Assembly: GCA_036556965.1 (NCBI GenBank)
Contig: DATBIO010000040.1
Coordinates: 1 to 33,419 of the forward strand
Length of the DNA: 33,419 nucleotides
Direction of reading: 5' to 3'
DNA from: DATBIO01 sp036556965
GTDB taxonomy: Bacteria; Acidobacteriota; Vicinamibacteria; Fen-336
In this document: in pieces, positions 9,917 through 19,229 of the stretch
Numbering within the stretch: the first letter of the stretch is position 1
How the letters are laid out: each line of letters starts with the position of its first letter
Translations under genes and position numbers: made by a program
Notes under the pieces: model-generated
Database searches by the model: none
Told to the model about the DNA's origin: nothing
What the model saw: only the letters and a program-made list of their open reading frames with translations

Positions 9917-9922
9917 ATTGTA
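9917..9922 (-). promoter_or_regulatory. -10 element for rlmI leader ORF
   Basis: TACAAT on the minus strand, 6 nt from the ATG at 9910. It faces away from the glyA -10 at 9948-9953, so the upstream halves of the two divergent promoters overlap in a 25-bp stretch. No good -35 is visible for either. Confidence 0.5.
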
Positions 9923-9947
9923 CGGCCCCGGGCGGGAGCCCCTCTGA

Positions 9948-9953
9948 TACAGT
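9948..9953 (+). promoter_or_regulatory. Extended -10 element of glyA
   Basis: TGATACAGT: an extended -10 (TG-n-TACAGT) followed by 7 nt and the ATG of a 9-codon ORF at 9961. The same TGATAC start occurs upstream of liuB. Confidence 0.5.
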
Positions 9954-9960
9954 GCGGCCG

Positions 9961-9990
9961 ATGCAGGTTGGGGGGTCGATGGATGATTGA
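9961..9990 (+). CDS. Leaderless 9-codon mini-ORF overlapping glyA start
   Basis: The ORF reads MQVGGSMDD then TGA. Its ATG is 7 nt after the -10 hexamer and its stop lies 8 nt inside glyA, whose ATG is at 9983. A run of six G within the mini-ORF could also serve as a weak ribosome binding site for glyA. Its role as a ribosome-loading leader is inferred. Confidence 0.35.
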   Translation: MQVGGSMDD

Positions 9991-11260
9991 CCATCTGGCG
10001 CGGACCGACCCCGAGGTGGCGGAGGCCATCCGCGAGGAGACGCGCCGCCAGGGCGCGCAGCTCGAGCTGATCGCCTCCGAGAACTTCGTGTCGGAGGCGG
10101 TGCTCGAGGCCCTGGGCACCGTGCTCACCAACAAGTACGCGGAGGGCTACCCGGGCAAGCGCTACTACGGCGGCTGCGAGCACGTGGACGTGATCGAGCG
10201 CCTGGCCATCGAGCGCCTCAAGACCCTGTTCGGCTGCGACCACGCCAACGTGCAGCCGCACTCCGGGGCGCAGGCCAACACCTCCGTGTACATGACCGTC
10301 TGCCAGCCCGGGGACACCATCCTCGGCATGAACCTGTCCCACGGCGGCCACCTCACCCACGGGCACCCCCTCAACTTCTCCGGGCTCATGTACAAGGTGG
10401 TGGCCTACGGCGTGCGCAAGGAGGACGAGCGCATCGACTACGACGCGCTGCGCGACCTCGCGCGCGAGCACCGGCCCCGGGTGCTGGTGGTGGGGGCGTC
10501 CGCCTATCCCCGTACCCTCGACTTCGCCGCCGTGCGCCGCGCCGCCGACGAGTGCGGGGCGGTGGTCATGGCGGACATCGCCCACGTCGCCGGCCTGGTG
10601 GCGGCGGGGCTGCACCCGAGCCCCATCCCCTACGCGGAGTTCGTGACCTCCACCACCCACAAGACGCTGCGCGGGCCGCGCGGCGGCCTCGTGATGTGCC
10701 AGGAGAAATGGGCCAAGGACCTGGACCGGCGGGTCTTCCCCGGGATCCAGGGCGGTCCCCTCATGCACGTGGTCGCGGCCAAGGCGGTGGCCTTCAAGGA
10801 GGCGCTGGGCGAGGAGTTCAAGGCCTACCAGGGGCAGATCGTCAGGAACGCGGCCGCCCTGGCCGCCACCCTCATGGACGAGGGCTGGCGGCTCGTCTCC
10901 GGCGGCACCGACAACCACCTCATGCTGGTGGACGTGTTCGCGCGCGGCATCACGGGGAAGGTGGCGGAGGGCGCCCTCGACCGCGCGGGCATCACCGTCA
11001 ACAAGAACACCATCCCCTTCGACCAGAACTCGCCCATGGTGGCTTCCGGCGTGCGCATCGGCACCCCCGCCCTCACCACGCGCGGAATGAAGGAGGCGGA
11101 GATGGAGGCGGTGGGCCGCCTCATCGCGCGGGCCCTGGCCAGCGTGGACGACGAGAGCGGCCTGGCCGGGGTGAAGCGGGACGTCGGTCGGCTCTGTGCG
11201 CGGTTCCCGCTCTACGCCGGACGCCTGGAGGCCTACGACCGGGCCCTCGCCCGGCCCTGA
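9983..11260 (+). CDS. glyA: Serine hydroxymethyltransferase
   Basis: A PLP enzyme that interconverts serine and glycine while charging tetrahydrofolate with a one-carbon unit. The 425-residue product is very close to the family consensus: LELIASENFVS, TNKYAEGYPGKRYYGGCEHVD, NVQPHSGAQAN, MNLSHGGHLTHG, GASAYPR, ADIAHVAGLVAAG and the PLP-binding lysine in TSTTHKTLRGPRGG near residue 228. The C-terminal domain is complete (ITVNKNTIPFD, SGVRIGTPALTTRGM). ATG 9983 gives the usual N-terminus. It is divergent from the rlmI-type gene and its transcript starts about 22 nt upstream, inside a mini-ORF. Confidence 0.97.
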   Translation: MIDHLARTDPEVAEAIREETRRQGAQLELIASENFVSEAVLEALGTVLTNKYAEGYPGKRYYGGCEHVDVIERLAIERLKTLFGCDHANVQPHSGAQANTSVYMTVCQPGDTILGMNLSHGGHLTHGHPLNFSGLMYKVVAYGVRKEDERIDYDALRDLAREHRPRVLVVGASAYPRTLDFAAVRRAADECGAVVMADIAHVAGLVAAGLHPSPIPYAEFVTSTTHKTLRGPRGGLVMCQEKWAKDLDRRVFPGIQGGPLMHVVAAKAVAFKEALGEEFKAYQGQIVRNAAALAATLMDEGWRLVSGGTDNHLMLVDVFARGITGKVAEGALDRAGITVNKNTIPFDQNSPMVASGVRIGTPALTTRGMKEAEMEAVGRLIARALASVDDESGLAGVKRDVGRLCARFPLYAGRLEAYDRALARP

Positions 11261-11293
11261 GCGTCCGGTCCCGGGGAGCGCGGCGGGGCCGCG

Positions 11294-11299
11294 TACAAT
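11294..11299 (+). promoter_or_regulatory. -10 element of dinG (leaderless geometry)
   Basis: TACAAT followed by exactly 6 nt (GCCCCG) and the dinG ATG at 11306; no Shine-Dalgarno sequence. No LexA-type inverted repeat (CTGT-N8-ACAG or GAAC-N4-GTTC) is seen near it. Confidence 0.5.
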
Positions 11300-11305
11300 G
11301 CCCCG

Positions 11306-13200
11306 ATGCCCACGGCCTCCGCATTCTTCGCTGCCGGCGGCGCCCTGTCGCGGGCGCTTCCCGGCTACGAGGAGCGCCCGGCCCAGGGGCGCTTCGCGGA
11401 AGCGGTGGCCGCCACCCTCGGTGACGGCGGCCTGCTCCTGGCCGAGGCGGGGACGGGCACGGGGAAGACGCTGGCCTACCTGCTCCCCGCCGTGGAGCTG
11501 GGCCGCCGGGTGGTGGTCTCCACGGGCACCAAGAACCTCCAGGAGCAGCTCCTGGACAAGGACATCCCCATCCTGGCCCGGGCGCTGGGCCGCGAGCTGA
11601 AGGTCGCGGTCATGAAGGGCCGCGGCAACTACCTCTGCCTGCTGCGCTACCGCTCGTTCGGGGAGGCGGGCAGCTTCCGCCGCCTGGAGGAGATCCCGCT
11701 CTTCCGCGCGGTGGAGGCCTGGGCCCCGCGCACCGAGACCGGCGACCGCGCCGAGATCGACGACCTGCCGGACAGCGTGGACTTCTGGCGCGAGGTCTCC
11801 GCGGCCAGCGAGAACTGCATCGGCCAGGGCTGTCCCGAGTTCGAGGCCTGCTGGGTCACCCGCATGCGCCAGCGCGCGCTGGAGGCGGACCTGGTGGTGG
11901 TGAACCACCACCTGCTCTGCGCCGACCTCGCGGTGAGGGAGTCCAGCTACGGCGAGGTCATCCCGGAGTACGACACCGTGATCCTCGACGAGGCCCACCT
12001 CCTGGAGGACGTGGCCGCGCAGTACTTCGGCATGCAGGTGTCGGCCCACCGCCTGGACGATCTCTGCCGCGACGTCGAGCGCGAGCTCCGCGCCGCGCGC
12101 CTCGACGCGCGCGAGGTCCTGGCGGAGGTCGAGGGCGTGCGGCTGCGCACGGAGCGGCTGTTCCGCCTGCTCGCGCGCCAGGGCGGCCGGCGCCTGGGGA
12201 CCCAGTGGGCGCAGGGCGCGGAGGGCGAGGAGTCGGGAGCGCTGGTGGAGCGGCTGGAGGGGCTGCGCACGGCCATCCTCGCGGTGCCGGACAAGCCGGA
12301 GCCGCTCCTGTCCCTGGCCGGGCGCGCGCAGGCCCTGGGAGCGCAGGTGGCCTTCCTGCGCGCGGCCGAGGACGACGGCCACGTGTACTTCGTGGAGGCG
12401 CGCGGCCGCCAGGCCGTGCTCAAGGCCCTCCCCATCCACGTGGCCCCGCTGCTGCGCGAGCTGCTCTTCGACCGCGTGCGCGCGGCCGTGCTCACCTCCG
12501 CCACCCTGGCCGTGGACGGAGGGTTTGCCTACCTGAAGGAGCGCCTGGGCCTCGAACCCGCGCACGAGCTGCTCCTGCCCTCGCCCTTCCACTACGAGGA
12601 GCAGGCCGTGCTCTACGTGCCGCGGCGGATGCCGGAGCCACGCTCGCCCAGCTTCGTGGACCGCGTGGCGGCGGAGGTGGCGCGCCTGCTCGACATCAGC
12701 CGCGGGCGCGCCTTCGTTCTCTTCACCTCCTACGCCCACATGGGCGCGGTGGCGGAGCGCCTGGCCGGCCAGGTGCCCTACCCCCTCTTCGTGCAGGGCG
12801 AGGCGCCCAAGCCCACCCTCCTCGAGATGTTCCGCAGCACGGACGGCGCCGTGCTCCTCGCCACCTCGTCCTTCTGGCAGGGCGTGGATGTGGCGGGGGA
12901 GCAGCTCTCCTGCGTGATCGTGGACAAGCTGCCCTTCGCCTCGCCCGCCGATCCCCTGGTGGCGGCGCGCATCGAGCGGCTGCGGCGCCACGGCGGCGAC
13001 CCCTTCTCGGAGTACCAGGTGCCCGTCGCGGTGCTCAGCCTGAAGCAGGGCCTGGGGCGCCTCATCCGCAGCGGCAGCGATCGCGGCATCCTGGCCGTGC
13101 TGGACAGCCGGCTGGTGGAGAAGGGCTACGGCCGCCGCTTCATCTCCAGCCTGCCTCCCGCGCGCCTGGTGCACGGGCTGGACGACGTGAGGGCGTTCTT

Positions 13201-13204
<4 letters not shown>
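11306..13204 (+). CDS. DinG/YoaA-family iron-sulfur DNA helicase
   Basis: A superfamily 2 helicase of the XPD/DinG group, 632 residues, expected to unwind 5'-tailed DNA and R-loops during repair. Walker A is EAGTGTGKT at 47-55, motif Ia is STGTKNLQEQ, and the DEAH box is at 228-231. Cys111, Cys171, Cys176 and Cys182 (YLC, ENC, QGC, EAC) are placed as the four ligands of the XPD-type 4Fe-4S cluster. The C-terminal helicase domain shows VLTSATL, FVLFTSYAHM, SFWQGVDVAGEQL and KQGLGRLIRS. There is no N-terminal exonuclease domain, unlike Gram-positive DinG. It is followed by a sensor kinase through a 4-nt CTGA overlap. Confidence 0.92.
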
Positions 13205-15603
<2,399 letters not shown>

Positions 15604-15613
15604 GGACGAGGCC

Positions 15614-16486
15614 TCAGGCCGCCAGCGGCGGCCGCTCCCGCAGGCGCAGGGCCAGGGCCCCCGCGCCCACCACGAGCAGGGTGCCGCCCACGGTGAACGC
15701 GTCGGGGAGACGCCTCCACAGGAGCCAGTCGAACCCGGCCGCGAAGACCACGGAGGCGTAGATGAAGGGGCCGACGCGCGCGGCCGGGGCATGGGAGTAG
15801 GCGCGGGTGAGCAGCAGCTGGCCCGCCGTGGCGCAGGCCCCCGCCGCGAACAGGGCCAGCCAGGCCGCCGTGGTCGGCGTGCGCCAGGCCAGCGGCAGCG
15901 GCGCGGCGGAGACGACGGTGGACACCGCCGCGAAGTAGAAGACGATGCGGCGCGCGGGCTCGGTCTGCGTCAGGCGCCGCACCCCCACCTGGGCCACCGA
16001 GGCGAAGACGGCGGCGAGCACGCCGGCGAGGGCGGCGGGGGAGACGATGGCCGCCCCCGGCCGCAGGATCAGCACGATGCCCAGGAAGCCGAGGAGCAGG
16101 GCCGGCCAGAGGCCGCGGGGCACGGGCTCGCCCAGCCAGGCCTTCTCCACGAAGGGCATGAAGAGCGGCAGCGAGTAGTTGAGCAGCACGGCGTCGGCGA
16201 GCCGCATGTGGGCGATGGCGTAGAAGAAGCAGTACATGGCGAGGAGGCCCGCGATCCCGCGCAGGAGGTGCCCGCGCAGGTGCGCGGTGCGCAGCCCGCG
16301 CCGGCCCATCGGCCACAGCCAGGGCAGGAGGACGAGCAGCCCGAAGGCGTTGCGGAAGAAGACCACCACCACGTTGGGGACGGTGAGGGAGGCGGCCTTC
16401 ACCGCCGCCCCCATGGCCGCGAAGAGCAGGGCGGAGGCCACCATGAAGAGGGCGGCGCGCGGCAGGTCGTCCTGGGCTGGCCTCAC
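15614..16486 (-). CDS. EamA/DMT-superfamily transporter
   Basis: A 290-residue inner-membrane protein with ten hydrophobic helices in two EamA repeats (for example LFMVASALLFAAMGAAVKAAS and LAGVLAAVFASVAQVGVRRLT). The repeats carry the family features FRNAFGLLVLLP, YCFFYAIAHMRLADAVLLNYSLPLF and EPVPRGLWPALLLGFLGIVLILRPG. Family members export amino acids or other metabolites; no substrate can be assigned. It starts at GTG 16486, 19 bp from the divergent PTPS-family gene, with TAATCT 8 nt upstream and no ribosome binding site. A later ATG (16444) exists but would lose part of helix 1. It converges with the sensor kinase, with a 10-bp gap. Confidence 0.9.
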   Translation of the reverse strand: MRPAQDDLPRAALFMVASALLFAAMGAAVKAASLTVPNVVVVFFRNAFGLLVLLPWLWPMGRRGLRTAHLRGHLLRGIAGLLAMYCFFYAIAHMRLADAVLLNYSLPLFMPFVEKAWLGEPVPRGLWPALLLGFLGIVLILRPGAAIVSPAALAGVLAAVFASVAQVGVRRLTQTEPARRIVFYFAAVSTVVSAAPLPLAWRTPTTAAWLALFAAGACATAGQLLLTRAYSHAPAARVGPFIYASVVFAAGFDWLLWRRLPDAFTVGGTLLVVGAGALALRLRERPPLAA

Positions 16487-16493
16487 GGCGTTG

Positions 16494-16500
16494 TAGATTA
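16494..16500. promoter_or_regulatory. Shared symmetric -10 (TAGATTA) of a divergent leaderless pair
   Basis: Top strand: TAGATT, 6 nt, ATG of the PTPS gene. Bottom strand: TAATCT, 8 nt, GTG of eamA. The two hexamers overlap by five bases within TAGATTA, so RNA polymerase bound in either orientation would open the same bases. The whole intergenic space is only 19 bp. Confidence 0.5.
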
Positions 16501-16505
16501 ACGAA

Positions 16506-16874
16506 ATGTTCGAGGTCGCCTACGAGACCACCTTCTGCTCCACCCACCGGCTCACCGACGAGGGCCGGCCCATCGAGCCCAACCACGGCCACGACTGGCG
16601 CGTCGAGGTGGTGGCCGCGGGCGAGGCCCTCGACCGCATCGGGGTGGTGATCGACTTCGAGGTGCTCAAGAAGGCGGTCTCGGACGTCGCCCGCACCTTC
16701 CACTACAAGGACATGAACGAGCACCCCGGGCTCGCCGGCCAGAGCCCGTCCGCCGAGGTGGTGGCGCGGTACTTCTTCCAGGAGGTGAAGAAGGGCCTGG
16801 GCGACGACGGCGAGGCCCTGCGCCGCGTGCGCGTGTGGGAAGCGCCGGGCTGCAGCGCGAGCTTCAGCGGCTAG
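16506..16874 (+). CDS. 6-pyruvoyltetrahydropterin synthase/QueD-family protein with ExxHGH motif (PTPS-III-like)
   Basis: A 122-residue T-fold enzyme of COG0720. The zinc ligands are His14, His27 and His29 (STHRL, NHGHDW), and the late Glu is kept in VRVWEAPGC. True QueD enzymes carry a catalytic Cys four residues before the HGH motif (CxxxHGH). Here that position is Ile23 and Glu24 gives ExxHGH, the signature described for PTPS-III proteins, which convert dihydroneopterin to 6-hydroxymethyl-dihydropterin and replace FolB in folate synthesis. By eye alignment, the usual Asp-His pair before the LND segment is also changed (FHYKDMNE). I therefore favour a folate role. The nearby queC argues for queuosine, so the symbol is left empty. 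Its stop forms CTAG with the stop of the converging amine oxidase. Confidence 0.85.
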   Translation: MFEVAYETTFCSTHRLTDEGRPIEPNHGHDWRVEVVAAGEALDRIGVVIDFEVLKKAVSDVARTFHYKDMNEHPGLAGQSPSAEVVARYFFQEVKKGLGDDGEALRRVRVWEAPGCSASFSG

Positions 16875-18460
16875 CCGGCGCGCGCGAAGGCGGCCTTCTT
16901 CACTCCCATCTCGGCGAGGATGGCCGCGGCCGTGGCCTGGCCGGTGGCGCAGCCGCCCTCCATGAAGCCCTGCGCTTCCACCGAGCAGTGCTCGCCCGCG
17001 AAATGGAGCCGGCCGACGGGCTCGCCCTCCGCTCCGCAGATGGTCGTCCACTGGCCCACCAGGTAGCCGGCGTAGCTGCCCTTCGTCCACGGGTGCGACG
17101 GCCAGTGGAAGCGCACCTCGGGCATCCCCTCCCGCGCCGCGCGCACGCCCGGCCACACGGCCTCCAGCTCCGCCGCCATCTTGGCCGCCTGCTCGGCCGC
17201 GGAGCCCTGGCCGATCTCCAGGCCGTGGTCGCCGCCGGTGTAGTTCGTGAGGACGCCGCCCCGCCCCGCCTGCTTCCGGCTCGTCTCCCAGGTGGACTGG
17301 AAGGGCAGGTCGGCGATGACGCTGCCGTTGCTGCGGTGGGTGGCGCGCCAGACGCGGTCCTTGAAGCCCACCATCAGCTTGGCGTTGGCGCCGTAGCCCA
17401 GCTCGGCGATGGCCTTGCGCTTGGGGGGAGGCAGGGGGACGTGGAAGGCCACCTCGCGCAACAGGGTGAAGGGAAGGGCGAGCACCACCCAGGGCGCGTC
17501 CACCACCTGGCTGACCCCGCCGCGGCGCACGCTGAGGCGGAAGGCCCCGTCCGACCGCGCGGCCACGGACTCCAGCACGCTGTTCGTCTCGATGCGGCCC
17601 TCGAGGCGGCGGGCGAGGGCGGTGGTCACGAGGTCGTTGCCTCCGCGCACGTGGAAGCGCTCGTCGCTCTCGCCGAAGACGCGGAAGGGCGGGGCCTCGC
17701 CCCCGATCATCTGCACGAAGTTCAGGGAGGACTGGCGATCGGTCTCGATGCCGTACTCCGCGGTGTAGGCCACGCTCAGCAGGCGCCGGAACCAGCCCCG
17801 GACGCCTGCCGTGTCGAGCCACTCCTCGATGGAGACGCGGTCCAGCGCCTCCGCCCCGCCGGGGACGCGGTAGGTGATCTCGTCGCCCAGGGTGGCGCGC
17901 GCGGACTCGAGGGCGGCGGCCAGGGGCCGGAAGGCCTCCACGATCTCCGCCTCGCCGCGGCGCTGCCCCTCCACGAAGAAGGTGTCGGTGGCGATGCCGT
18001 CCTCCTCCTGCGAGAGGTCGTCCAGGGCGAGACCGAGCTCGCCGCACAGCGCGCGCAGGTGCTCGTGGCCGGTGTCGATGAGCTCGCCGCCGAGCTCCAC
18101 CACCTGTTCTTCCGGGAAGTGGCCCCGCAGGGAGAACATGCGCCCGCCCACCCGGTTCTGCGCCTCGAGGACGCGCACGGGCACCCCCGACTGGTCCAGG
18201 CGCCAGGCCGCGCACAGGCCCGCGATGCCCGCCCCCACCACCACCACCGGCTCGCCCCGGCCGCCCGCGCGCGGGGCGCGCGCGGCGCAGCCCAGGGCGA
18301 GGCCCGCCGCCGCCGTGCCCGTGGCCTGGAGGAAGGCGCGCCGCGACCGCGCGGCCTCGTGCCACCTCTCCACCACCTCCGCGGGCGACTGCCCGGAGCG
18401 CCGCGATGCCTGGGCCAGGCGCAACGAGCGCCGCATCACCCGGAAGAGCGGAGTGCGCAT
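16871..18460 (-). CDS. FAD-dependent flavin monoamine oxidase family protein, Tat-exported lipoprotein
   Basis: A 529-residue flavoprotein amine oxidase. The FAD dinucleotide motif (VVVVGAGIAGLCAAWRL) begins near residue 69, with the VLEAQNRVGGRM continuation. The C-terminal FAD/substrate motif GRLHFAGEHCSVEAQGFMEGG is also clear. The N-terminus has a long basic region, then twin arginines 40-41 (SRRAFLQATG), a hydrophobic stretch and a lipobox ending at Cys58 (LALGC), so the folded enzyme is probably exported by Tat and lipid-anchored in the periplasm. ATG 18460 has AGGAGG 4 nt upstream. The substrate is unknown; polyamines, tryptophan or tyramine-like amines are typical for the family. Its promoter overlaps that of queC, but no functional link to queuosine is known to me. 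Confidence 0.9.
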   Translation of the reverse strand: MRTPLFRVMRRSLRLAQASRRSGQSPAEVVERWHEAARSRRAFLQATGTAAAGLALGCAARAPRAGGRGEPVVVVGAGIAGLCAAWRLDQSGVPVRVLEAQNRVGGRMFSLRGHFPEEQVVELGGELIDTGHEHLRALCGELGLALDDLSQEEDGIATDTFFVEGQRRGEAEIVEAFRPLAAALESARATLGDEITYRVPGGAEALDRVSIEEWLDTAGVRGWFRRLLSVAYTAEYGIETDRQSSLNFVQMIGGEAPPFRVFGESDERFHVRGGNDLVTTALARRLEGRIETNSVLESVAARSDGAFRLSVRRGGVSQVVDAPWVVLALPFTLLREVAFHVPLPPPKRKAIAELGYGANAKLMVGFKDRVWRATHRSNGSVIADLPFQSTWETSRKQAGRGGVLTNYTGGDHGLEIGQGSAAEQAAKMAAELEAVWPGVRAAREGMPEVRFHWPSHPWTKGSYAGYLVGQWTTICGAEGEPVGRLHFAGEHCSVEAQGFMEGGCATGQATAAAILAEMGVKKAAFARAG

Positions 18461-18484
18461 ACGGCCTCCTGTCTGGAAGGCCGG

Positions 18485-18491
18485 TAGTCTA
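18485..18491. promoter_or_regulatory. Shared symmetric -10 (TAGTCTA) between queC and amine oxidase
   Basis: Top strand: TAGTCT, 7 nt, ATG of queC (leaderless geometry). Bottom strand: TAGACT, which starts a leader of about 20 nt with AGGAGG before the amine oxidase. As at 16494-16500, the two hexamers overlap in one TANNNTA heptamer. Confidence 0.45.
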
Positions 18492-18497
18492 TACGCG

Positions 18498-19172
18498 ATG
18501 CCGGAGCGGCCCCTCGCCGTGGTCTGCCTGAGCGGCGGCATGGACTCCTGCGTCACCGCGGCCCTCGCCGCGCAGTCCCACCGCCTGGCCGTGCTCCACG
18601 CCGACTACGGCCAGCGCACGGAGGCGCGGGAGAGGTCGTGCTTCCTGGCCCTGGCCCGGCACTTCTCGGCCGAGCGCACGCTGGTGGTGGAGGTCCCGGC
18701 CTTGCGCGCCATCGGGGGCAGCAGCCTCACCGATCCCTCCCTGCCCGTGCGCGAGGGCGCCCCCCAGGCGGGCGTGATCCCCAGCTCCTACGTCCCCTTC
18801 CGCAACGCCCACCTGCTGGCGGCGGCGGTGTCGTGGGCCGAGGTCATCGGGGCGGAGGCGGTGTTCGTGGGGGCGGTGGAGGAAGACTCCTCGGGCTACC
18901 CCGACTGCCGGCCGGAGTTCTACCGGGCCTTCGAGGAGGCGGCGCGGCTCGGCACCCGGCCGGAGACGGCCATCCGGCTGGTGACCCCCGTGATCGGAAT
19001 GGGCAAGGCCGAGATCGTGCGCGCGGGCGCGCGCCTGGGCGCACCCTTCGCCCTCACCTGGTCGTGCTACCAGGCCGAGGACGAGGCCTGCGGGCGCTGC
19101 GAGTCGTGCGTGCTGCGGCGCCGCGCCTTTGCGGCGGCCGGCGTCGCCGACCCGCTGCCGTACCGGCCGTGA
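18498..19172 (+). CDS. queC: 7-cyano-7-deazaguanine synthase QueC
   Basis: An ATP-dependent enzyme that converts carboxydeazaguanine and ammonia to preQ0 for queuosine (or deazaguanine DNA) synthesis. The 224-residue protein has the PP-loop LSGGMDS near residue 11, HADYGQRTEARE, VPFRNAHLLAAA, the SGYPDCRPEFY active-site segment, and four zinc cysteines in SCYQAEDEACGRCESC near the C-terminus. ATG 18498 gives the family N-terminus. It appears leaderless. No queE, queF or tgt is in the window, and the PTPS-family gene 1.6 kb away lacks the QueD cysteine. Confidence 0.96.
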   Translation: MPERPLAVVCLSGGMDSCVTAALAAQSHRLAVLHADYGQRTEARERSCFLALARHFSAERTLVVEVPALRAIGGSSLTDPSLPVREGAPQAGVIPSSYVPFRNAHLLAAAVSWAEVIGAEAVFVGAVEEDSSGYPDCRPEFYRAFEEAARLGTRPETAIRLVTPVIGMGKAEIVRAGARLGAPFALTWSCYQAEDEACGRCESCVLRRRAFAAAGVADPLPYRP

Positions 19173-19194
19173 GCGTGGCAGAATGGCTCGGATC

Positions 19195-19214
19195 GGGACG
19201 CTGCGCCGCGTCCC
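19195..19214 (+). terminator. Hairpin between queC and the TPR gene
   Basis: A perfect 7-bp stem (GGGACGC with GCGTCCC) and 6-nt loop lie 22 bases after queC, one base before the GGAGG of the next gene. It could end queC transcripts or act in the 5' leader of the TPR gene; there is no T tract. Confidence 0.35.
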
Positions 19215-19229
19215 CGGAGGTGGATTGAG

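Noticed and set aside
11261..11305. LexA box before dinG
   Set aside because: Neither the proteobacterial nor the Gram-positive LexA palindrome is present in the 45-bp gap.
9830..13174. 1114-codon minus-strand frame across glyA and dinG
   Set aside because: Only the last 26 codons are interesting (rlmI leader). The rest is antisense to two intact, well-conserved genes.
18461..18497. preQ1 riboswitch before queC
   Set aside because: Only 37 bp are available, shared with a divergent gene, and queC looks leaderless; there is no room for an aptamer.
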